58,679 nucleotides of DNA from Nitrospiraceae bacterium (GCA_003599505.1 QZKO01000010.1:1-58679); one strand, 5' to 3'. Positions 42,708 to 50,860 are shown, numbered from the stretch's first letter. The notes: generated by a model from the letters alone, not told the origin. Made by a program: numbers and translations.

Positions 42708-44171
42708 ATGCCAACATACGATTTTGATATTGGGATTCTTGGAGGTGGGGCGGCAGGGCTAACGGTTGCGTCCGGCGCGAGCCGGTTTGGCGCAAAGACC
42801 CTGCTCATTGAAAAGGAAAAGGCTCTCGGCGGCGACTGCCTGCACTACGGCTGTGTGCCGAGTAAGACCCTGATCAGGTCCGCTCATGTGTACCATATGC
42901 TGAAAAATGCCTGGCGATATGGTCTTCCAGGTGTGGATATAAGGCCCGTCGATTTTGCGGATATCGCCAAACGCATCCAGTACGTCATCGGCGCTATTCA
43001 GAAGCATGATTCGGTAGAGCGATTCTGCGGTCTCGGGGTAAAGGTTGAATTCGGGAATGCGGCTTTTGTCGACGAACATGCCGTCAGGGTGAACGGCAAT
43101 ATGTACTCGGCAAAGAAATGGGTGATCTCTTCCGGCTCCTCACCTGATATCCCGCCCATTGAAGGTATTGATGCGACACCTTATATAACAAACAAGGAAA
43201 TATTTTCACTCGACAACCTGCCGAAATCCATGATAGTCGTCGGGGCCGGGCCGATTGCGATCGAGATGGCCCAGGCCTTCTCCCGTCTTGGAACAAATGT
43301 GACGGTAATACAGCGCAGCGGTCAGATCCTGAGCAAAGAAGACAAGGATATGGCAGATACGGTCATGAAGGTCCTTGAGACAGAAGGGGTAACATTTCAC
43401 CTGAATGCTGCTGTCGTCAGGACAAAAGATATGGGAAACGAGAGGGAAGTGGTTATCAAAGGTAAAGACGGTCAGGAGGTGAGCCTGAAGGCTGAAAGGC
43501 TGCTCATTGCGCTTGGAAGAAAAGTAAATACCGAAGGACTCGGACTGGAGGGGATTCCTCTGAATTTTGACAAGAAAGGCGTTAAGGTCGATAACAGGAT
43601 GAGGACCAATCATGCGCATATATATGCCGCGGGAGATGTCACCGGGGAATATCAGTTTACACACGCTGCGGGATATGAAGGGGGCATTGTCCTCAGCAAC
43701 GCGATTCTCCATTTGCCGAGAAAAGCGGATTACACATTCCTCCCGTGGTGCACCTATACCGACCCTGAACTTGCAAGCGTCGGGATGAATGAAAAACGCG
43801 CGAAGGAAGCCGGTATCGAATATTCGGTCTGGACAGAGGAGTTCAGGGCCAATGACAGGAGCCTTGCGGAAGGCGAAGAGACCGGAAAGATCAAGATGCT
43901 CCTTGATACAAAAGGGAAGCCCATCGGCGTGCAGATACTCGGACCCCAGGCCGGAGAACTGGTGAGCGAGTGGGTAGCTGTCCTGAACGGCGGCGTAAAG
44001 CTGTCAACGCTTGCCGGCGCAGTGCACCCTTATCCCACACTTGCCGAAATAAACAAGAGGGTTACCGGGAATTACTTTTCCGGCAAGGTCTTTTCAGAAA
44101 AGGTGAAGAAGACACTTAAGTTCTTCTTTCATTTTAAAGGAAGGGCATGCGGGGAAACGAAGTCGAAATAG
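42708..44171 (+). CDS. Class I pyridine nucleotide-disulfide oxidoreductase (mercuric reductase-like)
   Basis: A 487-residue FAD enzyme of the lipoamide dehydrogenase / mercuric reductase family. FAD site IGILGGGAAGLTVASGASRFG, redox pair in GGDCLHYGCVPSKTLI (CxxxxC), NAD(P) site MIVVGAGPIAIEMAQAFSRLG, second FAD motif NHAHIYAAGDVTG, and the C-terminal HPYPTLAEI with the active-site His. There is no N-terminal metal-binding domain and no C-terminal vicinal Cys pair, so mercury reduction is not indicated; the MerA-like branch with unknown substrate is the safest call. Confidence 0.88.
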   Translation: MPTYDFDIGILGGGAAGLTVASGASRFGAKTLLIEKEKALGGDCLHYGCVPSKTLIRSAHVYHMLKNAWRYGLPGVDIRPVDFADIAKRIQYVIGAIQKHDSVERFCGLGVKVEFGNAAFVDEHAVRVNGNMYSAKKWVISSGSSPDIPPIEGIDATPYITNKEIFSLDNLPKSMIVVGAGPIAIEMAQAFSRLGTNVTVIQRSGQILSKEDKDMADTVMKVLETEGVTFHLNAAVVRTKDMGNEREVVIKGKDGQEVSLKAERLLIALGRKVNTEGLGLEGIPLNFDKKGVKVDNRMRTNHAHIYAAGDVTGEYQFTHAAGYEGGIVLSNAILHLPRKADYTFLPWCTYTDPELASVGMNEKRAKEAGIEYSVWTEEFRANDRSLAEGEETGKIKMLLDTKGKPIGVQILGPQAGELVSEWVAVLNGGVKLSTLAGAVHPYPTLAEINKRVTGNYFSGKVFSEKVKKTLKFFFHFKGRACGETKSK

Positions 44172-44188
44172 AAGAAACGCATTATTGT

Positions 44189-44878
44189 TCATCGTACGTC
44201 CTTATAATATCTGATAAGTTTTCCCGGGGCAATTTTCAGGAATGTATATGAGAAGGCGTTGGCCCAGTCTCTGAATGTAGTGTATATGACCCCCTCTTTC
44301 AGCCAGCGTCTTGGAGATGCCTTTATGGGCGGTCTTACAAAAACTATCTTCCCCAGTTTTTTCAGTCTCAATGATATTTCTATATCTTCCATCAAAGGTA
44401 TGTCCGCAAAACCTTCTATACTGTCGAATATCTCCTTTCTTAAAAACATCCCCTGGTCTCCATAAAGAAGGGACGTCACGTGCGCCCTGAGATTAGCCCC
44501 GGATTCAATAATCCTGAAACGTAATCCGGGGTCGGATATCCCAAGGTCAAATCCTCCTGCCACGACTTTTTTATCACCAAGAGCTTCCCTTATCAGTGGA
44601 AAGGCATTGTCAGGTAAGACGCAATCAGCATGAAGGAAAAGGAGTATATCCCCCTCTGCCTTCTGCGCGCCGAAGTTCATGACGCTTGCCCTGCCTGTCT
44701 TCGTCTGAAAAACTTTCCCGGTAAATTCATGGGCAATTGATAAGGTTTCATCAGCGCTCCCGCCGTCAACCACTATCAGCTCCTCGTTATTTGATAAACG
44801 GAGTAGTTCCAGCGTGCTGCGAAGGACTTTTGCCTCGTTGAGCACAGGCATTACTATGGATATTTTATTTAATCTCAC
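44189..44878 (-). CDS. Family 2 glycosyltransferase (TIGR04283 type)
   Basis: A 229-residue cytoplasmic GT-A glycosyltransferase. ISIVMPVLNEAKVLRSTLELL is the nucleotide-sugar entry, LIVVDGGSADETLSIA and GDILLFLHADCVLP carry the acidic metal-binding residues, and FADIPLMEDIEISLRLKKLG has the catalytic acidic motif. The compact size and RFRIIESGANLRA segment match the TIGR04283 group, named for co-occurrence with a radical SAM/selenoprotein-related domain. No such partner is next to it. Substrate unknown. Confidence 0.82.
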   Translation of the reverse strand: MRLNKISIVMPVLNEAKVLRSTLELLRLSNNEELIVVDGGSADETLSIAHEFTGKVFQTKTGRASVMNFGAQKAEGDILLFLHADCVLPDNAFPLIREALGDKKVVAGGFDLGISDPGLRFRIIESGANLRAHVTSLLYGDQGMFLRKEIFDSIEGFADIPLMEDIEISLRLKKLGKIVFVRPPIKASPRRWLKEGVIYTTFRDWANAFSYTFLKIAPGKLIRYYKDVR

Positions 44879-45090
44879 TTTGTTAAACCACTCAAAATAT
44901 GACCAGGCAGTAGATCATCATAAGCCGATGCTATTATAAACTGAAAATGATAACTTTTTAATTCCGGGCAACTGTTGTGCTTTATTTAAGATTGAAACGA
45001 ATCAGAGACAAATGATGTAAGGATGCTTACAAACTTATTAATAATCCGGTCCGGAAAGTCTCCGTTCCGGAATCTGCTATAATTGAACAT
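44879..45090. other. Intergenic region, nothing recognised
   Basis: AT-rich, no gene-like reading frame, ribosome site or clear repeat. It lies between the glycosyltransferase start and the terminator of the cytochrome operon and presumably holds the glycosyltransferase promoter. Confidence 0.4.
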
Positions 45091-45118
45091 AAAAAAGGCA
45101 GGGTCTTTCAACCCTGCC
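45091..45118 (-). terminator. Intrinsic terminator of the cytochrome operon
   Basis: Read on the minus strand, GGCAGGGT and ACCCTGCC (8 perfect pairs, 6-base loop) are followed directly by six T residues. It lies 22 bases beyond the stop codon of the 12-heme cytochrome and ends the sigma/anti-sigma/redoxin/cytochrome run. Confidence 0.9.
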
Positions 45119-45140
45119 CCTGCAGTACTCATAAGAATTA

Positions 45141-47075
45141 TTACTTGCCTGTTCCTTTCTTAAAGATCGTTTTCAGAAGCTCCATATGCTTCGCGTCCGT
45201 CTTTGCAAAGCCTGTAACATCGGTGACCTTCTTCCATATTTCAGCGTCCTTTTGCGCATCGTGGCATGAAACGCATACATTGACCCTCATGATCCGGTCC
45301 TGTTCCTCTTTGTTAAAAGGTCTTGCGCCGTAATGATTCGTTGCCTGAAGCTGTTTCCCGTTTTCATCGACAATGCGTTCAAGTTCAAAGGGAATGTCTA
45401 CGCCGTTGGCTTTTGGATTGTAAATGCCGCCGCCGAGACCGATTGTTTTGCGGTTTGCGTGGCAGTCTTCGCAGGCCCTCGCCTCTTTTGCTATGGTATG
45501 CGGCTGTATGGGATTGTGCGCGATGCCGGAAAAACCGTCATATGTTGTAAAGACCTTGTTAAGCATCGTTGCCTTACCGTCCTGACCTATTTGTGTAAAT
45601 ACAACCTGACATCCGGGGATATATGGAGAGACCTTCCCCTCTGAGTTCCAGCCTAAAACAGGCGACTCCCATCTCAGATATGAGCGCGTTTCACTCCATT
45701 TGTATGTGGTCTTCTGCTTTGCCTCCATGTTTCCGGCTTTGGAAAGATCATCTCCCGGTTTTGTATTAATCCAGTCTCCGCTCTGTGTCTTTGTGTCCTG
45801 CTGCGCGTGGCAGCCATAGCATTGGGGGGCCCATTTTGCATGACAGGCGTAGCATTCCATCTTGTTCATGTGCGCTGATATGCCCATAGCTGTTTTCGCG
45901 AGGGGTGAGCCTTTTGAGACTATGTCCTTTGTCTGGGGAACGACCCTCTTTTTTCCATCCATTTTGGAGGTAAGGATTATCTTGTCGCCATCTTTCCTGA
46001 GATTATTGAGGGTATTGCCCCATGAAGACTTGAGGCCGCTGTATGTCTTTGCGCTTCCATGACAATCCTCGCATTCAATCTCAACAGCCTGCCATTTTTT
46101 ATTGTAGATGTTTCCGTCTCCATGCAGGTCCTGTATTGTATGACAATCCGTGCAGGTCATTCCTTTCTGATAATGTATGTCTGCCGTAAGATGGTTATAG
46201 AATTTTCCATGGAGTTTTTTACCGCCTTTTTTCCCGGCCTCGTCAGACCAGGGCGAACCGTATTCGTCGGACTCCATTGTACCGATATAGCTTACGCCTG
46301 TCCTCCCGCCTCTGTTATGGCAGTGGAGACACTGGTTTGAAGGAATTTTTGTGGTGATTTTATGGAGCTTCGGCCTGCCTTTCTGATTCTTGTCTATGGC
46401 CCGGTCGCTTCCTTCATATAGCCCGTTATCCGAATAGACAACATGACAAGCGGCGCAGCCGGAGGCCCGGTAGTCGCCGTCCTGTTGCGCGCCTTTTGAC
46501 CATAAATGACACCTGAGGCACTGATCTCTCAGATAGTCATCGGACGGGTGATTATCCTTCCCCATCGGTTTTGATGCGTCATACAGAGGAAGCTGTCTCA
46601 GTGATTTCACTGCCCCTTTTTTCTCCGGGACATTTCCATCTTTGTCTTCCACGTCATAGGTTGCATACAAGGAGTTTTTTGTATCCTGGGCCGCCCAGTC
46701 ATATCTTGTTCCACCTATCATCCCTGCCATTGTGGCGTGCATGGACTTCTTCGAGTTTGAAACGTCCTCCGCATGACAGACGCCGCATGTTTTATCGACG
46801 ACCCTTAAATCAGCAGGGTTTGCATACATGCCCTTATGAGCGTCATCCTTTGTCGCCCCGTCAGGATTTCCCATATGACACTGAGTGCACGCAAGCTGTG
46901 ACATGACAGGCGTGTCGGCAATGGGTTCAATACCTTCATGACACTTCAGGCAGCCGGCTTCCCCGGAAGTCGCTGCACCGGTCTGTTGACTGTAAATTCG
47001 GTCTGTTTTAAAAAACATCAGGCCAATCAACGCAACAGTTACAAGAAAAAATGCGGTAAATAATTTCCTTTTCAT
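45141..47075 (-). CDS. Dodecaheme c-type cytochrome
   Basis: A 644-residue exported cytochrome with 12 CXXCH heme-binding motifs: CLKCH, CTQCH, CGVCH, CLRCH, CAACH, CLHCH, CTDCH, CEDCH, CYACH, CYGCH, CEDCH and CVSCH. A signal peptide or membrane anchor is at residues 1-30. A 140-residue stretch between hemes 10 and 11 (KTTYKWSETRSYLRW...) has no heme and may form a catalytic or docking domain. The ATG at 47075 follows GGAGG. It is the last gene of a run with an ECF sigma/anti-sigma pair and a redoxin remnant. Electron partner and substrate unknown; octaheme-reductase-like families are possible. Confidence 0.9.
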   Translation of the reverse strand: MKRKLFTAFFLVTVALIGLMFFKTDRIYSQQTGAATSGEAGCLKCHEGIEPIADTPVMSQLACTQCHMGNPDGATKDDAHKGMYANPADLRVVDKTCGVCHAEDVSNSKKSMHATMAGMIGGTRYDWAAQDTKNSLYATYDVEDKDGNVPEKKGAVKSLRQLPLYDASKPMGKDNHPSDDYLRDQCLRCHLWSKGAQQDGDYRASGCAACHVVYSDNGLYEGSDRAIDKNQKGRPKLHKITTKIPSNQCLHCHNRGGRTGVSYIGTMESDEYGSPWSDEAGKKGGKKLHGKFYNHLTADIHYQKGMTCTDCHTIQDLHGDGNIYNKKWQAVEIECEDCHGSAKTYSGLKSSWGNTLNNLRKDGDKIILTSKMDGKKRVVPQTKDIVSKGSPLAKTAMGISAHMNKMECYACHAKWAPQCYGCHAQQDTKTQSGDWINTKPGDDLSKAGNMEAKQKTTYKWSETRSYLRWESPVLGWNSEGKVSPYIPGCQVVFTQIGQDGKATMLNKVFTTYDGFSGIAHNPIQPHTIAKEARACEDCHANRKTIGLGGGIYNPKANGVDIPFELERIVDENGKQLQATNHYGARPFNKEEQDRIMRVNVCVSCHDAQKDAEIWKKVTDVTGFAKTDAKHMELLKTIFKKGTGK

Positions 47076-47086
47076 GTTTCCTCCTT

Positions 47087-47400
47087 TCAATTAAGCAGCT
47101 CTTTCATATGTTTCTCCAGATCATCAGGCGCTTCTGTGCCTCTGTATTTTATAATTCCTTTTCTGTCAATAACGATATGAGTCGGCGTGCCCATGACCCC
47201 GAATGAATTGATGACCTTTCTGTCTTTATCAAAGATATTCGTGAAGCTCATCCCTCCGGTCTTAATATACTTCCTGACGCCTTCAACCCTTTCGTTTATG
47301 CCGACATTCACTCCTATAAACTCTATCCTGTCCGACAATTTTTTATGCAGCCCGCCAATGCGAAAATAAATACCACAGTTAATGCAACAAGTCTTTTCAT
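47087..47400 (-). pseudogene. TlpA/ResA-like thiol-disulfide lipoprotein, internal deletion
   Basis: Two pieces in different frames. From 47400 an ATG with AGGAG upstream encodes a lipoprotein signal (MKRLVALTVVFIFALAGC) and stops after 25 codons at 47323. Overlapping this, in another frame, 47338-47087 encodes the C-terminal half of a TlpA-like redoxin (FIGVNVGINERVEGVRKYI, VINSFGVMGTPTHIVIDRKG with the cis-Pro). The part that should carry the catalytic WCxxC and the first strands is missing, so this is a deletion with frame change. A functional copy would have kept heme-site cysteines reduced for the cytochrome downstream. An assembly error is the other explanation. Confidence 0.8.
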
Positions 47401-47410
47401 TGAATTTCTC

Positions 47411-48142
47411 CTAAAGTGTTTTTTTCAGTTCTTCGATACTTAAATCAGATACAAGGGCATACGTAACGCCCCGTTCCTGCCACAAGAGCAGGTTATAGCC
47501 TTTCCGCTCAACAACATGCACTTTTTTGTCCTTTAATATCACCTCCTCACCAGTTAATAATCTTTCAGGGTTCAGTTCGGTCGTCATAAACAGGGAAAGC
47601 TGTGAACCGCCGTGTTCATAAAAGATAAGGGCCAGTCGTTTCTCATCCAGCAGGCAGAGCCGCGCCCCCTTAAGTGTCGCAGACAGCCCGGGCACAACCG
47701 CCCCGAAATCCACCCTCCCGTTAAACCAGGTCTTTATCTCGCCGGGGTCCGATGAAATTATCTGTATACCCGAATATGACTGAAAATCGATATGGTCGTT
47801 GACGATCTTTTCAACGAGGGACGCTGTATCACTATGGAGTTTGACGATATACCCCCCGGCAAACAACATCAGTATCGCGGCAATGGATATGACTTTATAC
47901 AGCAATTTTGAATGTGTCTTCCTTGCGGGAACAGGTTTTAATAACAGCCGTCTCAGCTCCGAAGGCGCTTCATCTTTTGCGACTTTCTCCCTGAGCAAGG
48001 CTGAAAATGCCCTTTCCTGTTCAAAGAACGTCCTGCATTCAGGGCATTCATTTACATGCCTTTTTGCCTCAACCATTTCCTGAGTGACTACCTCAGGAAA
48101 TTCGGACAGATAGGTTGTTTTTCTCGCATTGCTGCACTTCAT
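47411..48142 (-). CDS. Anti-sigma factor with zinc-binding ZAS motif
   Basis: A 243-residue single-pass membrane protein. The cytoplasmic N-terminus holds HVNECPECRTFF, the HxxxCxxC zinc motif of ZAS anti-sigma domains (His29, Cys33, Cys36); a membrane helix is at about 82-102; the rest is periplasmic and holds the late FMTTELNPERLLTGEEV... region. It would hold the upstream ECF sigma factor inactive until a signal, probably redox or envelope stress, is perceived. Its ATG overlaps the sigma factor stop (ATGA). Confidence 0.88.
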   Translation of the reverse strand: MKCSNARKTTYLSEFPEVVTQEMVEAKRHVNECPECRTFFEQERAFSALLREKVAKDEAPSELRRLLLKPVPARKTHSKLLYKVISIAAILMLFAGGYIVKLHSDTASLVEKIVNDHIDFQSYSGIQIISSDPGEIKTWFNGRVDFGAVVPGLSATLKGARLCLLDEKRLALIFYEHGGSQLSLFMTTELNPERLLTGEEVILKDKKVHVVERKGYNLLLWQERGVTYALVSDLSIEELKKTL

Positions 48143-48681
48143 GCTTTTTTCTCCTTTAAAAGCCCTTTCTTTTTCGCGTATTCACAGAGGGCGTCTCTCA
48201 ACAGTCTCCGGCCCCTGTAAAGCCTTGAGGCCAGAGTTCCGGAAGAAATTTTAAGAATGTCTTCAACCTCCCGATATGAGAGCTCTTCCAGATCTACAAG
48301 GACAACCGCCATCCTGAACTCAACAGGCAGATTGTCAACGGCGTTCTTTATCTCTTCATCCATGACCCTTGAGAATATTTCATTCTCCAGATCGAAATAT
48401 TGCCCGCTTTTATAAAAAACAGGTTCAAGGAATTCAGTTTCAACCTCTACCTCCAACGGACGTGAATGTTCTTTCCTGTATTTATTGATGAATGTGTTTG
48501 TAAGTATCCTGAAAAGCCAGGCCTTTGCCTTGCCTTCAGAGCGCAGGGAGCCGAGATTCTCAAAGGCCTTCATACACGTCTCCTGCACCAGGTCTTCGGC
48601 GTCTTCCCTGTTTTTTGTAAACCTCATGGCCGTAGACCAGAGGGAATCAAGGTGTTTTTCTATCAATTCTCTGTATTCCAT
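48139..48681 (-). CDS. ECF RNA polymerase sigma factor
   Basis: A 180-residue extracytoplasmic-function sigma factor. Region 2 (LWSTAMRFTKNREDAEDLVQETCMKAFENLG) binds core and the -10 element, and region 4 (ELSYREVEDILKISSGTLASRLYRGRRLL) the -35 element. The following anti-sigma gene overlaps by 4 bases. The operon continues through the damaged redoxin to the dodecaheme cytochrome, so that cytochrome is likely its regulon member. The gap upstream contains repeated AAAGGCC words but no clear ECF promoter. Confidence 0.93.
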   Translation of the reverse strand: MEYRELIEKHLDSLWSTAMRFTKNREDAEDLVQETCMKAFENLGSLRSEGKAKAWLFRILTNTFINKYRKEHSRPLEVEVETEFLEPVFYKSGQYFDLENEIFSRVMDEEIKNAVDNLPVEFRMAVVLVDLEELSYREVEDILKISSGTLASRLYRGRRLLRDALCEYAKKKGLLKEKKA

Positions 48682-48845
48682 AAGTAACCGGCAAAAGGCC
48701 GATGGCTAAAGGCCAAAGGAAACAATAGGGCCTTTCTTATATTGTAAGACAAATTTTATACGCAAAATCTTCCCGACCGGTTAATATCGAATTGATGCTT
48801 CGGCAGAAACGGATTGAGTGAATAGAGAAGGCAAAGGGCTAAAAT

Positions 48846-49490
48846 TTATTTAAGTATTTTTGATTCCGGATATTTCTTCTGCCATTTCCCCCATTGAACA
48901 TCGTCAGAAGAAATTTTTGGAAGCACTTGTCCGAAGTGCTTTCCCTGGATCCCTTTAAGCCCTTTTCTGGCCGGATACCAGAGCGTGCCGCTTTCTTTGT
49001 CGTACAGCACAAAGGTGTTATTGTAGGTCCATCCTGAAGGCGCGATCGTCAATGTCTGCCCATCGAGCTCACGGCTGTACACAGCCGCCAGGTCTGAGAG
49101 GGGTCAATAGCCGACAGCAATCGGTTTAGAGCCGATAGCGCTGTTTGCGACCTCATGACTGCGGAGTTTTTGCACGGAATACGCCTGTGCGCTTGCTCCC
49201 TCTTCAACACCTATGACGCGAAGGTCGTCAGGGACGTCTTTTTTGTCATCACTCAGGCCGGAAGCATCGAGAGGGAGAATTGCGTCTTTCCCAATACCAT
49301 ACTGAAACTTGTCAGGTTTGAATCCAATTGATCCCGCTTGCGTGACATCCCATTTATACCCTGTCTTATCCACAATATAGGTCTTGCCCCCTTCTCTGAC
49401 TACAGGAGCGGACGGTGCGTCCTGTTTTGTGCAGCCTGTAAAACTCATGATTAAAACAGCAGCAAGTATCATACTTTTTACCATCGCCAT
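48846..49490 (-). CDS. DUF3179 lipoprotein with in-frame UGA (selenoprotein candidate or nonsense mutation)
   Basis: A 214-residue DUF3179 protein read through one TGA at 49104-49106 (residue 129). Residues 1-20 form a lipoprotein signal (SFTGC); then FQYGIGKDAILPLD, DLRVIGVEEGASAQAYSVQKLRSHEVANSAIG. At the UGA, relatives have the Cys of the CPL motif; here it reads GY-UGA-PLSDLAAVYSREL and continues in the same frame with DGQTLTIAPSGWTYNNTFVLYDKESGTLWYP. A hairpin CGGCUG-UGUA-CAGCCG starts 17 bases after the UGA. No other interruption exists. Either selenocysteine is inserted or a TGC/TGT codon mutated; decayed genes upstream favour caution. AGGAGGT precedes the ATG. Confidence 0.75.
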
Positions 49491-49503
49491 TTTTATTGAC
49501 CTC

Positions 49504-49788
49504 CTATTTTATTAATGAATTCCAGTCAGAAGAGAATTTTTCCATGCCCTTGACAGTCAGATCGTGATTAATATCATAATCCTGCCAGTCCCGGGACAGG
49601 TCTATGTCCTTATATGAAATATCGTTCAGCTTCCTGGAATCATAGACATAATCATCTGCCGGCATCGGGAGCCCTTTCTCTCCCCATTCCTTCAAAATGC
49701 TATGCGGCGCTGTGATTATATCCGAGCCGAGATAAAGAGCATACATCATGTGGTCAAATGTCCGGACGCTCGCGGTCAGGACCAGCAC
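49504..49788 (-). pseudogene. Transaldolase, C-terminal fragment
   Basis: About 94 codons matching the C-terminal third of a TalC-like transaldolase: LVLTASVRTFDHMMYALYLGSDIITAPHSILKEWGEKGLPMP, ending DYDINHDLTVKGMEKFSSDWNSLI. The N-terminal barrel, including the Schiff-base lysine strand, is absent; the sequence upstream changes character at about 49800 and hits a TGA in frame. This is a remnant left by deletion. The next fragment on the other strand belongs to an unrelated enzyme, so at least two genes have decayed here. Confidence 0.75.
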
Positions 49789-49970
49789 GTGACCGTCATG
49801 CCGTTTTCTCCCCTGTCATCAAGGCGTTATCTGCCATCTTATGCTCCTTTTCCGTTTCTGTCAAATTCATTTTCCCTGAACGTTCAAAGAATTCTCCATA
49901 CTTTTTAGGCACGGCATCGATAGTGGCTTTATAAAAAATTATATCAGGAACAGACAGGATGTCCAGTCTA

Positions 49971-49996
49971 ACATAGGACGTATACATAGGACGTAT
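49971..49996. repeat. 13-bp perfect tandem duplication
   Basis: Two exact copies of ACATAGGACGTAT lie head to tail (49971-49983 and 49984-49996), at the left edge of the glucosidase fragment. It probably marks a repair or slippage event in this decaying region. Confidence 0.8.
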
Positions 49997-50126
49997 GAAC
50001 GGAAAAAGGACAAGACGTGACTCTGAATTTGAATTGCCCGACACCGGCATTTTTAATGGGAATAAATATTTTGACGTATTTGTGGAATACGCCAAGGCCG
50101 GCCCCGAAGCATTGTTGCGCAAGTAG
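49995..50126 (+). pseudogene. Fragment of a GH63/MGH1-like glucosidase
   Basis: A 43-codon piece reading RRDSEFELPDTGIFNGNKYFDVFVEYAKAGPEALLR. The DTG(I/V)FN.N.YFDVFVEYAKA.PE stretch is characteristic of large GH63-like glycoside hydrolases of about 900 residues. Nothing else of the gene remains on either side. It lies back to back with the transaldolase fragment; both are carbohydrate genes, so a former sugar cluster may have been deleted here. The opposite strand is open over 49796-50164 but shows no family pattern. Confidence 0.65.
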
Positions 50127-50550
50127 GTATTATTGAAGACTAAAGAAGGACCTTTATGCCTCATTCCATTTGTGACGGACTATCCTAAAAACATTTCTTA
50201 TCAATTTATTCATGTTCCTGGAAAATGCTAAATGAATTTGTAAATCAAATTGACAATTACGGGTGAGAGTGAGCGCACATAATTCGCGTCTTGCATGCCG
50301 AAAAAACCAATATTATCCATTCTCCGAACCTCTTTCTTTCAGGAAATAGTCCGCAACTCTCTCTCTCAGGGGAGAGGATGAAAGTGGCAATACACAACAG
50401 GGTGGAAAAATGTTAAACTAACCTCAAAATTATTTGCGTCTGCATGCGGTTTTCAATTTTAGCAGCACAAATTTTATGTTAACAGTTGTTAGCAGGCTGG
50501 TATGTTTTTCACTAATCTCTACCCCTAATCCCTAACAACTGTAGTTATTT
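50127..50550. other. Gene-poor region with a long-spaced inverted repeat
   Basis: No gene is supported. An 11-bp perfect inverted repeat ACAGTTGTTAG / CTAACAACTGT lies at 50482-50492 and 50532-50542, enclosing text of the CCCTAATCCCTAAC type; a CTCTCTCAGGGGAGAGG hairpin is near 50360-50378. Both look like dispersed repeat elements. The right end abuts tRNA-Ser. Confidence 0.5.
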
Positions 50551-50641
50551 GGAGAGGTGTCCGAGAGGCCGAAGGAGCACGACTGGAAATCGTGTAGACG
50601 CTAATACCGTCTCGAGGGTTCGACTCCCTCCCTCTCCGCCA
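50551..50641 (+). tRNA. tRNA-Ser (GGA)
   Basis: A 91-nt class II tRNA with a long variable arm and encoded CCA. Acceptor GGAGAGG pairs with CCTCTCC, the anticodon arm ACGAC-TGGAAAT-CGTGT-type loop shows anticodon GGA, and the T-loop is GGTTCGACTCC. It reads UCY codons. Confidence 0.95.
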
Positions 50642-50651
50642 TGAATGGAAG

Positions 50652-50727
50652 CGATTAGCAATAAGCTGTAAGCTATAATTTTTTCAAATATTAAGCTAAT
50701 AGCTTAGAGCTGATCGCTTAAAGCTAA
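50652..50727. repeat. AGCT-rich inverted repeat (copy 2)
   Basis: Between tRNA-Ser and the SRP RNA, words such as AGCAATAAGCTGTAAGCTATA and TAGCTTAGAGCTGATCGCTT form a long imperfect inverted repeat. It is related to the element at 19971-20005 in the znu operon. Confidence 0.6.
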
Positions 50728-50732
50728 ATTAC

Positions 50733-50846
50733 GGTCGGGTCTTCGGGCCCTGTGCAACGGTATGCTGTGAACCCCGCCAGGTCCGGAAGGAAGCAACGGT
50801 AAGCGGTTATCCCGGGTGCCGCAGGATCACCTGAAGGCCCGGCCTT
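50733..50846 (+). ncRNA. ffs: Signal recognition particle RNA (4.5S, small bacterial type)
   Basis: The universally conserved SRP domain IV is clear: CCAGGTCCGGAAGGAAGCAAC on one side (with the GGAA tetraloop) and GTGCCGCAGGATCACCTG on the other. The ends GGTCGGG and CCCGGCC pair, giving about 114 nt, the short form without an Alu domain. It binds Ffh to target membrane proteins. The order ffs-dnaX-ybaB-recR is widespread. Confidence 0.95.
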
Positions 50847-50860
50847 AAAAACAGTTAAGA

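Noticed and set aside
42708-44171. Mercuric reductase (merA) call for the flavoprotein
   Set aside because: No C-terminal vicinal cysteine pair, no N-terminal metal-binding domain and no mer genes nearby.
49796-50164. A 122-codon minus-strand reading next to the transaldolase fragment
   Set aside because: It shows no family pattern, and the opposite strand carries a recognisable piece of a GH63-like enzyme; the frame also runs into the tandem duplication.
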